Positions 26,561-35,900 of a stretch of DNA of 64,000 nt are shown piece by piece; the first letter of the stretch is position 1; the number at the start of each line of letters is the position of its first letter. Under the pieces are notes generated by a model. The model searched no databases, had not been told where the DNA came from, and saw nothing but the letters and a program-made list of their open reading frames with translations. Origin of the DNA: Gimesia sp. GTDB taxonomy: Bacteria > Planctomycetota > Planctomycetia > Planctomycetales > Planctomycetaceae. The DNA is taken from assembly GCA_002706765.1 (NCBI GenBank), contig PAJV01000037.1:1-64000 (forward strand). The letters are read 5' to 3'. The position numbers were made by a program, and so were the translations under genes.

Positions 26561-27802
26561 ATGTCAGATTCGTCAGCAAAACCCGAAAATAAGCAGGAAG
26601 GACGTCAGCAGGCCCTTCAGGCAGAGTTGAGAGAACTGGTTGATGTTGTAGGTCCAGGCCCCCTTGTAGATTTATTGATGGAAAGAGCATTCCAGTTACA
26701 GGCAACAGACATCCATCTGGATCCTCTGGATGATGGGTTGCGCCTCCGACTACGTGTCGACGGAATGCTGCATGACATTATTCAGCTCCCCAAAGAGGCA
26801 GCAGCTTCAGTCATTTCCAGACTCAAACTGGCGGCAAACATGGATATCACTGAACGTCGCCTGGCGCAGGATGGTCATATCAATAACGAGACGTTGCAGA
26901 ACCGTCGAGACATACGGGTAGGCTCAGGGCCCACGATTCACGGCGAAAGACTTGTACTGAGGTTGATGCCAGATCATAAACGGTTTACCCATTTCAGTGA
27001 ACTGGGGCTCAGTGAACGACAGACAAGTGAGATCACAAAATATTGTCAGGCCCCCTACGGGATGATTCTAAGTGTAGGTCCGGTAGGCTCGGGTAAAAGC
27101 ACTACAATCTATAGTTGCCTGGACCATCTCAACCAGCCTGAAATGAGTCTGGCAACTATTGAAGACCCAGTGGAGCGTCGGATTGAAGGCGTGAACCAGA
27201 TCCAGATCGACCCCAAAATCGGTTTCAGTTTCGCTGAAGCATTACGAGGTGTGCTCCGCCAGGACCCCAATGTGATCATGGTCGGGGAAATTCGTGATTC
27301 TGAAACAGCTCATATCGCCGTAAGGGCAGGTTTGACAGGCATTCGTGTACTCTCCACTTTGCATTCCAATGATGCTGTAGCTGCCATTGATGTTTTCCGT
27401 GAGTTTGGAATTCCCTCCATGTTTATCACTGACAGTCTGCAGGGCATTATTTCACAGCGTCTGGTGAGGTGCATCTGCGAAAAGTGTCGAACTCCCTATC
27501 AACCTGATACCGGAGCCTGCGAATACCTGGGCATTAATGCGGATCAACTGTCTGATTCAAAAATAGCCAGGGGTACTGGTTGTGAACATTGTTTCCAAAC
27601 TGGCTATTTAGGCCGAACGGGAATATTTGAAACGCTCGGGATCAAGGGAGAGTTAAGAGACGCCATTCTCCGCGGATTGACACAATCGGAGATCCTGAAA
27701 CTAGCTTCCAGCCTGGGCATGACCACCATGGAAGAATCCGGAAAGGCCAAGGTGCTGGAGGGACTTACTACCGTCCAGGAATTGCATCGTGTTCTGGTCT
27801 GA
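26561..27802 (+). CDS. GspE/PilB-type secretion or pilus assembly ATPase
   Basis: 413 residues and shorter than typical GspE/PilB because the N1 domain is missing. Walker A is Gly173-Pro-Val-Gly-Ser-Gly-Lys179-Ser. The Asp box is around Glu-Asp-Pro-Val-Glu (201-205). Walker B is Val-Gly-Glu-Ile-Arg-Asp (241-246). The His box contains Leu-Ser-Thr-Leu-His-Ser-Asn (264-270). The cysteines of the zinc motif are present (Cys304, Cys306, Cys309, Cys341, Cys344). It would power assembly of a type IV pilus, type II secretion system or similar. No other pilus or secretion gene lies in the window, so its partner machine is elsewhere. Confidence 0.93.
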   Translation: MSDSSAKPENKQEGRQQALQAELRELVDVVGPGPLVDLLMERAFQLQATDIHLDPLDDGLRLRLRVDGMLHDIIQLPKEAAASVISRLKLAANMDITERRLAQDGHINNETLQNRRDIRVGSGPTIHGERLVLRLMPDHKRFTHFSELGLSERQTSEITKYCQAPYGMILSVGPVGSGKSTTIYSCLDHLNQPEMSLATIEDPVERRIEGVNQIQIDPKIGFSFAEALRGVLRQDPNVIMVGEIRDSETAHIAVRAGLTGIRVLSTLHSNDAVAAIDVFREFGIPSMFITDSLQGIISQRLVRCICEKCRTPYQPDTGACEYLGINADQLSDSKIARGTGCEHCFQTGYLGRTGIFETLGIKGELRDAILRGLTQSEILKLASSLGMTTMEESGKAKVLEGLTTVQELHRVLV

Positions 27803-27928
27803 TCAGACACATTCGCTTGAAATGCCTCGTTCTCAGAACCTGGTTTGCAGGCCCACTCTGTACACTATTTCTCGTCGAATTGGTAAAACAGTCTCTTTGG
27901 AGAACCTTATGTTCTCAGGAAAAAAACA

Positions 27929-27956
27929 TTCAATTCTGGTAGAACTGTTATATAAT
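27929..27956 (+). promoter_or_regulatory. Possible promoter
   Basis: A consensus TATAAT (27951-27956) lies 16 bases after a weak -35 candidate TTCAAT (27929-27934), about 90 bases before the gene at 28046. The match rests mostly on the -10 element. Confidence 0.3.
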
Positions 27957-28045
27957 AATACGTAATTGACAGTAATGGGTTAGCACCCTGCATAACCCTT
28001 CCGGCCATCCTCATTCACTCAGATGAGACGTTGAAGGATTGCCAC

Positions 28046-29041
28046 ATGAATTTGAACCACAGAGAGCCGACTGGTATCAATGACACAGGTGATGCCACCC
28101 TCGGCTGTTCCCAGTCAGCGACGGTTTCTATGTCGAACCAATCCAGGTCCGCAACGTATTTTAAAGCGGACTCATCATCCAAGGTCTCTGCATTAAAGGA
28201 GCGCCTGGACTCCCCTCAGGATGAATTACATCCGGACAAAAATGATGATACCATGCTCTCGCTGAAACAGAAAACCGTAATCTGGCTGGCCAGTTTTACT
28301 GCAACGGGATATTTGATTTCCTTACTTTTCCATTCGACAGTATTAACCCTGATGGCGATCGTGATTGTCGGAGGAATTAAGGGAGATGATGATATTTCTA
28401 CACTTGTCAGTCTTGAGGATGATCAAAACTTCTCACTGAATGGTCCTCTCGATACCCGCATCAAAGAAGCAGGGGGGCAAACCACCGAGTTTAATGTCAT
28501 GCAACCTGTCAAAACAATGACGGGGGAGAACGAAAATACAGTCGAAGAAATTCAGGAAGATTTTTCTGCTCATTTTGGCAAAGGAACAGGTGAATCTGAA
28601 GGTGACGGGGCCGGTGCGGGGGGGGGAGATTTTAAATTAAAACCAATGGGAAATGCCGTCACCGTTGGCAGTTTTACTGCCTGGACTGTCCCTAAAGACC
28701 CGGATTTAAATGAAGACTATCTGATTATTATCCAGGTTAAACTTCCTGCCAGTTATAACTCAACCCGTTACCGTGCCTCGGACCTCTCAGGTCTCGTTCT
28801 GGGGACTGATGACCATCGCCAGGCGATTCCCTGGGACTCGAAGTGGCTCAATTCTACCTTCACACCTAATGCAGTAGGCGATATCCGACCGGTTGATAAA
28901 GGGGATTATCTACCTCTCAAAAATCGGGTCGCACAATTAATCGTTAAAGTTCCAGGATCAAAAATCCCAGCGACGCGCGACACCATCAAAATCAGATCCA
29001 GAGTTCTGAAAGAAAATCAGACTCTGGAGATTGTATTCTGA
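28046..29041 (+). CDS. Single-span membrane protein of unknown function
   Basis: 331 residues from the ATG at 28046, preceded by GAAGGA at seven bases; a TTG at 28031 is in frame but poorer. About 75 hydrophilic residues come first, then one or two membrane helices at about 80-110, a Gly/Asp/Glu-rich linker (about 185-210, including a run of Gly), and a beta-rich C-terminal domain of 115 residues. The layout is like TonB or TolA (anchor, linker, terminal domain), but no TonB motif is visible. It sits alone between a secretion ATPase gene and convergent unknown genes. Confidence 0.7.
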   Translation: MNLNHREPTGINDTGDATLGCSQSATVSMSNQSRSATYFKADSSSKVSALKERLDSPQDELHPDKNDDTMLSLKQKTVIWLASFTATGYLISLLFHSTVLTLMAIVIVGGIKGDDDISTLVSLEDDQNFSLNGPLDTRIKEAGGQTTEFNVMQPVKTMTGENENTVEEIQEDFSAHFGKGTGESEGDGAGAGGGDFKLKPMGNAVTVGSFTAWTVPKDPDLNEDYLIIIQVKLPASYNSTRYRASDLSGLVLGTDDHRQAIPWDSKWLNSTFTPNAVGDIRPVDKGDYLPLKNRVAQLIVKVPGSKIPATRDTIKIRSRVLKENQTLEIVF

Positions 29042-29060
29042 ACCCTGTCTCGAATCTCAG

Positions 29061-29351
29061 TCAATCGTCTGTCTGACCTGTTACCACCGAGATCCAACCT
29101 CTCTGATAGATTTCACCAAAGCTGGCCCAGTGAGCGGGAGGAACCATTAAATTTCCTGAACAACAAGGGCAGGGCAGGTCCGGTTGAGCGGGGAACATAG
29201 GTTTCTGTGAAAGATCTGTCGATTCCCAGGCTGCATCACACTCATCGCAGAGTATGAGAGCGTGTTTTTCACTGCTGCAAATCCGAATCCCCAGTGCGCC
29301 CTGTTCGCAAAAAGAGCAAATCCCTGCGTAATACGTGTTTTGCACCTTCAA
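29061..29351 (-). CDS. Small zinc-ribbon protein of unknown function
   Basis: 96 residues with three Cys-x2-Cys pairs: Cys-Ser-Phe-Cys near 12, Cys-Asp-Glu-Cys near 35, and Cys-Pro-Cys-Cys near 60. It therefore probably binds one or two zinc ions. The end is rich in Trp and Gly. It ends 20 bp from the convergent membrane protein gene and follows the anchored protein gene by eight bases, so the two minus-strand genes are probably one unit. No family recognised. Confidence 0.7.
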   Translation of the reverse strand: MKVQNTYYAGICSFCEQGALGIRICSSEKHALILCDECDAAWESTDLSQKPMFPAQPDLPCPCCSGNLMVPPAHWASFGEIYQRGWISVVTGQTDD

Positions 29352-29359
29352 TTTAATCT

Positions 29360-30160
29360 TTACAAGGGAAATGCTGAAATGACATCAGTGCCTTCCAGGA
29401 CTATCCGTATCCTGTAAGCTTTTGGGTTTCCCTGTTGGTTACCGACGCGACCTCCCACATAACCGATCGGACGTTTCATATCGACGGTGTAAACAACTCG
29501 TGTCCCTTCTTTCTTTTTATTTACAGTTTTGCCACCTGCAAGCGCTTTGAGATAAGCCTCATCGATTAGCGCCAGTATATTTTTTCTCACACCATCACCG
29601 TCAAACACTCCATGTTTACCGGGGCGATCCGGTTGATCTTCTGCATGTTTCATCACATGCAATAAACGGTGTTTTTCCTGGCTTCCAGGACCATACTTGA
29701 GTCCTGCAGCGGACTCCCAGACTTTACCTCCTAAATCACGAAGCTGCCCCAAGTCTGGCTGCGATTTCGAATCAGATACTTTCTCAGCAGGAGGTGGCCT
29801 GCTGGATTTTGCCGGCGTTTGCTTTTCGCCCAATCCAGGTAGATCCGGCATTGTGGATTTATTTTCGGAATTCGAAGACGGTAGCTGTTCTTTCAGGGAC
29901 ATGCTGTCAGATGTCCTGTCTGAAGTCTGATCCTGAACTGATCCCGGTTTTAAAATGGAAGAACCACCCGATCCCGTTCTATGTGCGGAGTCCTGAGTGG
30001 CGTGCTGTTTCGGGGACTCGAACGTTTCGTTGCGAACCTCTTCAGAAGGTGTCCGCTGGTTTTGTCTGACAGAATAAATCACCAGCGCGAAGACGATGAT
30101 CAACCCGATACGAATCGACCGTGAGTTAAATTTTTTCTGTTTCTCTGCGGAAAGATTCAT
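29360..30160 (-). CDS. Single-pass membrane protein of unknown function
   Basis: 266 residues. GAAAGGATAACAC precedes the ATG. A membrane helix is at about 15-31. A Ser/Pro/Gln-rich low-complexity region (about 35-140) follows. The C-terminal domain (about 145-266) is conserved-looking, with Gly-Gly-Lys-Val-Trp-Glu-Ser and a final strand-rich part (Arg-Ile-Val-Leu-Glu-Gly). The tail domain is likely extracytoplasmic. It lies 28 bp after the sulfatase gene on the same strand. Function unknown. Confidence 0.7.
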   Translation of the reverse strand: MNLSAEKQKKFNSRSIRIGLIIVFALVIYSVRQNQRTPSEEVRNETFESPKQHATQDSAHRTGSGGSSILKPGSVQDQTSDRTSDSMSLKEQLPSSNSENKSTMPDLPGLGEKQTPAKSSRPPPAEKVSDSKSQPDLGQLRDLGGKVWESAAGLKYGPGSQEKHRLLHVMKHAEDQPDRPGKHGVFDGDGVRKNILALIDEAYLKALAGGKTVNKKKEGTRVVYTVDMKRPIGYVGGRVGNQQGNPKAYRIRIVLEGTDVISAFPL

Positions 30161-30188
30161 GTGTTATCCTTTCAGGTCACCGTCAGCT

Positions 30189-31577
30189 TTATTCAGACAA
30201 TGATTTCTGATACTGATTGTAAATCTTCTTGAGGTGATCTACCTTTTCGGGATGCCGGGCGGCAAGATTCTTTGTTTCGCCGATATCTTTGGAAAGATCA
30301 ACCAGAAAAATTTGATCATCTTTTCCCAATGGTGCCTGCTGGCTGGTGTCACGGGGGTTCTCCAGTAATTTCCAGTCACCTTCTCGGACTGCCCAGCTTT
30401 TACCAATCTGCCAGTAAAAATGGTCGTGCGGACTCCTGGCATCTGCAGACTCGATGACTGCTTTCAAATTTTTGCCATCCAGTTGATGCTCAGGCAGTGG
30501 TGCGCCAGTTAAAGCTGAAATGGTAGGTAGCCAGTCACATCCGGTTGCCAGTTGATTTCGTACTTCTCCTTCAGCGATTGTTCCCGGCCAGGAAACCATT
30601 GCCGGGACACGGATTCCTCCCTCAAACAGGCTGAATTTAGCTCCTCGATACGGGCCTGCACTGCCTCCGCCTCCGAACGTTCTTTCTTCCTGTGAATGTC
30701 CATGGTCGGACTGGAAAATGATGATCGTCTTTTCTCGAAGCTGGCATTCGTCGAGCGTTGCTAACACTTCACCAATACAATCATCCATCGTTGAAACAAA
30801 TGCCGCATATTTATTTCGAGGAGAGGGCAGGTGAGCATAAGCTTTTCTCCACTTTGCTTTTCCCTGTAGGGGATAATGAGGGACATTGATGGCCCAATAT
30901 AAAAAAAACGGTTTATCACCTGCCTGCCGAATATAACTCTGACACTTCTCTACCATGAGATCCGGAAAAAACGCGCCATCATGCCAGACTTCTCTGCCAT
31001 TCTCCCATAAGTCATGTCGGTTTGGTCCATTCCAATAGAAGAAATGTGAGTAATTGTCGATGCAGCCACCCATATGCCCGAATGAGGTCTCGAACCCTTG
31101 TCCATTAGGCATTGTTTCGGGTGTATAACCCAGATGCCACTTTCCGATATGCGCGGTTTGATAGCCGGCCTGCTGCATCATCTCTGCAATCGTGACCTGT
31201 TCAGCAGGCATGCCACTTTTACCGTGATGCGATGATACATTTCCAGGTACTCCCGCTCGTGCAGGAAATCTGCCGGTGAGCATCCCCGCCCGGGAAGGAG
31301 AACACACCGGCGCAGAGGCATAAAACTGTGTGAAGCGAATTCCCCGGCGCGCAATCGAATCCATGTGAGGCGTGATTAGATCTTTCGCACCATAGCAATT
31401 CAGATCGACTGAGCCCTGATCATCCGTGAAAATAATAATCACGTTTGGCTTCTCAGTCCTGATTGCGCTTGATGCAGTGTTGGAGAACTGTAAAAGCTGG
31501 TAAATCAGGACGAAAACCCCAATGCAAACGAAATACTTTGGAATAACAATACAATATTTCACCGAGGTCTTGTTCAT
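30189..31577 (-). CDS. Type I sulfatase
   Basis: 462 residues from the ATG at 31577, preceded by AGGTG; starts at 31607 and 31637 are also in frame. An N-terminal membrane helix or signal is at about 10-31. The formylglycine motif Cys92-Ser-Pro-Ser-Arg is in Ala-Pro-Val-Cys-Ser-Pro-Ser-Arg-Ala-Gly, with the usual Thr-Gly-Arg a few residues on. The metal-binding Asp pair lies at Phe-Thr-Asp-Asp-Gln near 50. The enzyme hydrolyses sulfate esters of polysaccharides, glycosaminoglycans or aryl compounds and needs a formylglycine-generating enzyme, not in this window. A transaldolase gene precedes it on the same strand, so both may serve sulfated-sugar breakdown. Confidence 0.92.
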   Translation of the reverse strand: MNKTSVKYCIVIPKYFVCIGVFVLIYQLLQFSNTASSAIRTEKPNVIIIFTDDQGSVDLNCYGAKDLITPHMDSIARRGIRFTQFYASAPVCSPSRAGMLTGRFPARAGVPGNVSSHHGKSGMPAEQVTIAEMMQQAGYQTAHIGKWHLGYTPETMPNGQGFETSFGHMGGCIDNYSHFFYWNGPNRHDLWENGREVWHDGAFFPDLMVEKCQSYIRQAGDKPFFLYWAINVPHYPLQGKAKWRKAYAHLPSPRNKYAAFVSTMDDCIGEVLATLDECQLREKTIIIFQSDHGHSQEERTFGGGGSAGPYRGAKFSLFEGGIRVPAMVSWPGTIAEGEVRNQLATGCDWLPTISALTGAPLPEHQLDGKNLKAVIESADARSPHDHFYWQIGKSWAVREGDWKLLENPRDTSQQAPLGKDDQIFLVDLSKDIGETKNLAARHPEKVDHLKKIYNQYQKSLSE

Positions 31578-31639
31578 ACTTTCACCTGAATTTGTATCGA
31601 TTGACATTAGTCGGAATTCATTATCTGGTATGGTCATCT

Positions 31640-32308
31640 TCAGGAATCCTCAGAGGGAGTTTCATCCCAGGCAGCCTGGAATATTTTTTCCCCGTGAACC
31701 GTGTAAGGGTTCTGCATGCTCTCTTGATATACGGCAAGGCCGGCAGTCACACAGTGTGCTCCTGCGAGGGCAACATCTGTGATCTGACGGCTGTTCCTGA
31801 TAGCGGCTGCGATGATCTGTGAATCATACTCATGTCGCTCCAGCATTTCTGCAACTTCCAGAATAAAAGTCGTGGTCGATTCGCCGTATGCTTCTTTCCA
31901 GCCTATGAAGGGGCTGATAAAATAAGCGCCTGCACGCGCAGCATGCCAAGCTTGAGAAACAGAAAATATCAGGGTGGCATTTGTTCTGATGCCCAGTTGA
32001 GTCAGTTCTCGAATGGCTTTGAACCCTGACTCGCTGGCACCGACTTTAACAACAAAGTTCGGTGACATTTTTGAAAGCTTCACTCCCTGTTCCACAATCT
32101 TTTCCCAATCTGTGAGATGCGGGTCCACTTCAACACTGACCGGTTTATCTGTTCCAGAAAAGAGTCCCGCGATTTCCTCAATCACCCTAAAGAAAGGCTT
32201 GCCTGAATTTTTAATATGTTTGGGATTGGTAGTCAGTCCATCTAAATCCCAATATTCCAGGCTGTGTTTGATCTCATCTGTAATCGCACTATCCAGAAAC
32301 AACTTCAT
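31640..32308 (-). CDS. Transaldolase / fructose-6-phosphate aldolase-like protein
   Basis: 222 residues, the length of the small Fsa/TalC group. The active site is visible: Phe-Leu-Asp-Ser-Ala at 4-8 with Asp6, Thr-Thr-Asn-Pro-Lys at 26-30, and the Schiff-base Lys88 in Asn-Phe-Val-Val-Lys-Val-Gly. Glu-Val-Asp-Pro-His at 60-64 also fits. It transfers or cleaves a dihydroxyacetone unit of sugar phosphates. Proteins of this size include true transaldolases, fructose-6-phosphate aldolases and uncharacterised relatives, and I cannot separate them here. It lies upstream of the sulfatase gene and divergent from nagB, which suggests carbohydrate catabolism. Confidence 0.85.
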   Translation of the reverse strand: MKLFLDSAITDEIKHSLEYWDLDGLTTNPKHIKNSGKPFFRVIEEIAGLFSGTDKPVSVEVDPHLTDWEKIVEQGVKLSKMSPNFVVKVGASESGFKAIRELTQLGIRTNATLIFSVSQAWHAARAGAYFISPFIGWKEAYGESTTTFILEVAEMLERHEYDSQIIAAAIRNSRQITDVALAGAHCVTAGLAVYQESMQNPYTVHGEKIFQAAWDETPSEDS

Positions 32309-32529
32309 TGTGTATTCCTTTCGTCAGGATAAAATGGCTATAACTTTGAATATGTGACATCAAGAGCAACTCGAAAGGAAGATTCCTTGAGAGCAAACTG
32401 ATATTTTAAATTTTCCTGAATCCATTATTCTATCGCTTCGTTATTAATATAGCAGGTAATGAGCCAGCCATCGTTACTGAAAACAACCAGAAATACCCCG
32501 CCCTGCTTCAATAAAGTGTAGATTATATC

Positions 32530-33378
32530 ATGACATTTCACTTCCCTGACTACCTGGATATCAGACGCAATGAACTTGCGACGGGAACTTCCGTTAAGTT
32601 CTCAGTTGTCAAAGATATGCCGGATATCGCACAACATATGGCGATAGCCATGCTGCGAGTTATTGAGACTGCAGAAGCGAAAGGAAAACCGGCAACGCTT
32701 ATTGTCCCAGTGGGCCCCGTCGATCAATATCCCATTCTGGCAGATATGATTAACCAGCAACAATACTCCGTTAAAGACGTAATGCTGATTAACATGGACG
32801 AGTACCTGACAGATGATGATCAATGGGTCGATCTCTCTCATCCGCTCAGTTTTCGAGGTTATATGAATCGAAAGTTTTATGATCTGCTAAAACCCGATCT
32901 GGCTCCTCTACCCGAGAATCGAATCTGTCCGGATCCCAATGATGTTGGTGCCATACTAAAAATGATCGAACAGCGAGGAGGAGTGGATGCTTGTTTTGGC
33001 GGGATCGGAATTAATGGTCACATCGCATTCAATGAACCTCCGGAGGCAGATCAAACAAACAGCGCAGAAGAATTTGCGCAGCTTTCGACTCGGAATCTGG
33101 ATTTGACGCGTGAGACCCGCACCATCAATTCGGTAACTGTCGGCGGTGAGATTTCGATCATCCCATGGCGGGCTGTTACGATTGGCATGAAAGAAATCCT
33201 GTCTGCAGCGGAGCTACATTTTTATTGCAATCGGATCTGGCAGAGCTCTGTCGTTCGTAGAGTCTTGCATGGCCCTGTTACCAGTGACTGCCCCGCTTCA
33301 CTTCTCCAAACGCACCCTGCCGCCTCACTAACCGTTGCGGAATATGTAGCTGAGCCTCCTGATATTCGTCTTCGTTGA
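32530..33378 (+). CDS. nagB: Glucosamine-6-phosphate deaminase
   Basis: 282 residues. NagB signatures are Asn-Met-Asp-Glu-Tyr-Leu with the catalytic Asp90, and Gly-Gly-Ile-Gly-Ile-Asn-Gly-His-Ile-Ala-Phe-Asn-Glu-Pro at about 157-170 with His164. The enzyme turns glucosamine-6-phosphate into fructose-6-phosphate and ammonia in amino-sugar catabolism. The next gene on the same strand encodes a PIG-L/LmbE deacetylase, and the divergent neighbour is a transaldolase-like gene whose substrate class includes fructose-6-phosphate. Distant 6-phosphogluconolactonase-like relatives share the fold, but the His-Ile-Ala-Phe-Asn-Glu-Pro motif favours NagB. Confidence 0.9.
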   Translation: MTFHFPDYLDIRRNELATGTSVKFSVVKDMPDIAQHMAIAMLRVIETAEAKGKPATLIVPVGPVDQYPILADMINQQQYSVKDVMLINMDEYLTDDDQWVDLSHPLSFRGYMNRKFYDLLKPDLAPLPENRICPDPNDVGAILKMIEQRGGVDACFGGIGINGHIAFNEPPEADQTNSAEEFAQLSTRNLDLTRETRTINSVTVGGEISIIPWRAVTIGMKEILSAAELHFYCNRIWQSSVVRRVLHGPVTSDCPASLLQTHPAASLTVAEYVAEPPDIRLR

Positions 33379-33507
33379 ATAGAACTGGAAACATACTTCT
33401 GGAGCACATCACATTTAACCATAGCGTCTCTTAATATATTATACTCGGCTCAAATGGCCCTGGAAACGCTACAGTAAAACTAGATACAGTCTAAGAGTAC
33501 CGTACCA

Positions 33508-34218
33508 ATGAAATTGAATTTCGAACAGGAACGAATCCTGGCAGTCGTCGCCCACCCAGATGATGCCGAATTATTATGTGCCGGTACACTGACGCGTGCA
33601 CAACAGGCAGGCGCCGTGATTGGAATCTGCGTGCTCTGTCAGGGAGATAAAGGACAACCAGACCCTCCTCTGGATAATCTGGTAGAAGTGAGACAACTGG
33701 AAATGCAGTCTGCAGCGAAAATTGTCAGTGCGGAACTGTTTTTTGGAGAGCAACCGGATGGTGGCCTCTTTGACAGTCTTGAATTACGCAGGAAACTGAC
33801 CGAGATCATGCGTCAGTTTTCACCGACACTTGTCCTGGCCCATTCTCAGTCGGATTATCATGCCGACCATCGGGCGGCTTCGGTGATCACAGAAGCTGCG
33901 ACATGGTTCAGCGCATCAGCGGGTAACAAAACTGCTTCACCTGCTCTGGCCAAACCACCTGTACTATGGTGGATGGATACGGTCAACATGACCTCGTTTG
34001 CCCCCCATTTTTACCTCAACATCAGTGATTTTGTCGAAACGAAAATATTGATGTTAAACTGCCATCAGAGTCAGCTGCAACGAGGAAAGGATTCCAGCTT
34101 CTCTCCCTTGCAGGAACTGATGCTTCAGCAATGCAGTACACGTGGCGCTCAATCTGGCGTGAAAGCTGCCGAAGCTTTTCAGACGCATACTGCCTGGAAA
34201 CGCTGCGCCGCCTGGTAA
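33508..34218 (+). CDS. PIG-L/LmbE family N-deacetylase
   Basis: 236 residues. The zinc and catalytic motif Ala-His16-Pro-Asp18-Asp19-Ala-Glu is near the N terminus, and the third zinc ligand is in His-Ala-Asp-His-Arg near 113-117. The family deacetylates N-acetylglucosamine-containing compounds, such as GlcNAc-phosphatidylinositol, mycothiol and bacillithiol precursors, and chitin oligomers. Placed after nagB, it could supply glucosamine for deamination; this is inference. It ends five bases before the end of the convergent ABC-GNAT gene, the first gene of the phage-like island, so this stop marks the left edge of that island. Confidence 0.9.
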   Translation: MKLNFEQERILAVVAHPDDAELLCAGTLTRAQQAGAVIGICVLCQGDKGQPDPPLDNLVEVRQLEMQSAAKIVSAELFFGEQPDGGLFDSLELRRKLTEIMRQFSPTLVLAHSQSDYHADHRAASVITEAATWFSASAGNKTASPALAKPPVLWWMDTVNMTSFAPHFYLNISDFVETKILMLNCHQSQLQRGKDSSFSPLQELMLQQCSTRGAQSGVKAAEAFQTHTAWKRCAAW

Positions 34219-34223
34219 GGCTG

Positions 34224-35342
34224 TCAAATTAATCCAAACTGTCGTGCTTCTTCCTCATGTCTGGGTCCACAATATAGAAATCCAGCTGTCACCCTGCCAT
34301 TGCTGGAAGCGAGGCGGCGTTTACCGTTTTTCTCCAGACCCATTTGCCGGGAAACGGAAGAAGGTTCTCGCGTCATCTGCCAATGTTTTGATTTTGCGCG
34401 ATGCTGAATCATAGCGGGATGACCTGTAACACTGGTGTATTTTTTCCTGCAGGCATAAAGAGAGGCTACAAATTCGCTGAGTGCGTTACCAATTCCGATT
34501 CCCTGAAAATCGGGAAGACATACAGTACGATGTTCGCGAAATGATGAAGATTGTCGGTGTGGAAAATGAATGACAGCCGTGAAAGCAGCCGGCTGCCCAT
34601 CCACTAAAGCCAGAAAACAATTCGCTGATTTTTGAATGGTAGAATCTAAATAGTGATGTTTGCGGAATATTTTCCAGGCATCTCGATGCACGTTAATAAT
34701 TTGGAGTGTAACGGGTGGTCGCGATTGCCTTTCAGACCTCCATTGAAATTCGCTGGTCGCAGGCAAATAAATCCAGTCTGGATTTAACCATTCGATAATA
34801 TCAAAATGACAACTGACGGCGACAAACTTCTGTTTTCTTTTTCTAACAGCCCTGGCAATGGCGCAACTTCCGACTTTTGCAACAGTCCGATCAACAACAG
34901 AAGTAAATTCATCGATAACAACGGTTTTTGATTGTTCTGCAAGTGCCCTTGCCATTGTCACTCGAAACTGCTCTCCATTTGACAATGCATTGAAAGGTCT
35001 TAACCAGCCGGGAGGCGAGGAAAATCCAACCGATGAGAGTAATGACGTAATCTCTTTTATTCCCATTTCCTCTGGGAACGAATCAATAATACTTTTCTGC
35101 TTGTACCAGTTAAATTCACTGATAATTTCGTTCTTGAAACATTCCCTGGCGATGGTGGTTTTACCACATCCTGAGGGACCGACGATCAGACCTATATTCC
35201 ACTCATTCTTTTCGATCGGCAAATCGACTGTCCATTGTTGTCTGCTGGTTGTTTCAGCAGACATTCCAAACATGCCTTCCAGTTGGATGACTCGGGGACT
35301 GCGAATGACCCGCGTTTTCTTTACGAGATCCAGGCGCGGCAT
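34224..35342 (-). CDS. ABC-type ATPase fused to GNAT acetyltransferase domain (COG2401 type)
   Basis: 372 residues. The N-terminal ABC domain (about 1-200) has Walker A Gly-Pro-Ser-Gly-Cys-Gly-Lys-Thr-Thr near 54-62, a signature-like Leu-Ser-Asn-Gly-Glu-Gln-Phe-Arg near 120-127, and Walker B Val-Val-Ile-Asp-Glu near 140-144. There are no membrane segments, so it is a soluble non-transport ABC. The C-terminal GNAT domain (about 212-340) has the acetyl-CoA loop pattern Gly-Ile-Gly-Ile-Gly-Asn-Ala, with His-His-Tyr-Leu and Arg-Glu-His-Arg-Thr-Val nearby. This fusion is the COG called 'ABC-type ATPase fused to a predicted acetyltransferase domain'. GAGGGA precedes the ATG, and it overlaps the ParB-like gene by 22 bases. 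Its substrate is unknown; DNA base modification or repair is a guess. Confidence 0.85.
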   Translation of the reverse strand: MPRLDLVKKTRVIRSPRVIQLEGMFGMSAETTSRQQWTVDLPIEKNEWNIGLIVGPSGCGKTTIARECFKNEIISEFNWYKQKSIIDSFPEEMGIKEITSLLSSVGFSSPPGWLRPFNALSNGEQFRVTMARALAEQSKTVVIDEFTSVVDRTVAKVGSCAIARAVRKRKQKFVAVSCHFDIIEWLNPDWIYLPATSEFQWRSERQSRPPVTLQIINVHRDAWKIFRKHHYLDSTIQKSANCFLALVDGQPAAFTAVIHFPHRQSSSFREHRTVCLPDFQGIGIGNALSEFVASLYACRKKYTSVTGHPAMIQHRAKSKHWQMTREPSSVSRQMGLEKNGKRRLASSNGRVTAGFLYCGPRHEEEARQFGLI

Positions 35343-35872
35343 TGTATTCCCTCTTTCTTGAATCGTTTTAATAAAGCAACCTGCCCCGCTTCATCTTCAC
35401 AGTCAATCAGGATTCTGTATGTGTCCACCAGCACTGGGGTCTGATCTTCAGCCTCATACACTTCCTGGAATTCCAGATTTTCACGCTTCAGGGAATCCAG
35501 TAAATCTCGTACTTCTTCAGATTCTGTCGAAATGCTTCCGATTAGCCGTTCCAGCGCCAGCTGATCGGTTCTGGCCATGGAAGTCACGACATCAAAGGTC
35601 GCCAGTATCTTGTCGGCTTCTTTTTTAGTGACATTCAAAATCAGGCAGGGCACTTTTTCATCTTCGGCTATATCAGCCCGTAAATGTCCATCGATCAGTT
35701 CAAAAGTTCCATTCTTACAGTCACGTACCAGACATGCGGAAGCAAATCCGACTTCATTCAAAATCGCACGTAATGCCGTTTCCTGTGATTCTGTATGCTC
35801 ACGCCAGTTATTGGCATTTCTTTTTAATAGAGATGCCTTGATGCGTCTGAAACTGCTGATTCGATCTTTCAA
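35321..35872 (-). CDS. ParB-like nuclease-fold protein
   Basis: 183 residues from a TTG start after GGGAGAG. The ParB/Srx fold is indicated by Glu-Leu-Ile-Asp-Gly-His-Leu-Arg-Ala (about 57-65; Gly-His-Leu-Arg takes the place of the usual Gly-x-x-Arg CTP-binding motif) and by Val-Pro-Cys-Leu-Ile-Leu-Asn-Val near 73-80. The rest is helical and lacks the HTH of chromosomal ParB. Stand-alone ParB-like proteins are common in phages and phage-derived operons. It overlaps the ABC-GNAT gene by 22 bases, so the two act together. There is no parA partner or visible parS, which argues against a partition role. Confidence 0.8.
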   Translation of the reverse strand: MKDRISSFRRIKASLLKRNANNWREHTESQETALRAILNEVGFASACLVRDCKNGTFELIDGHLRADIAEDEKVPCLILNVTKKEADKILATFDVVTSMARTDQLALERLIGSISTESEEVRDLLDSLKRENLEFQEVYEAEDQTPVLVDTYRILIDCEDEAGQVALLKRFKKEGIQCRAWIS

Positions 35873-35900
35873 TTAACTCTCCCACTCTGATTAATGAACT

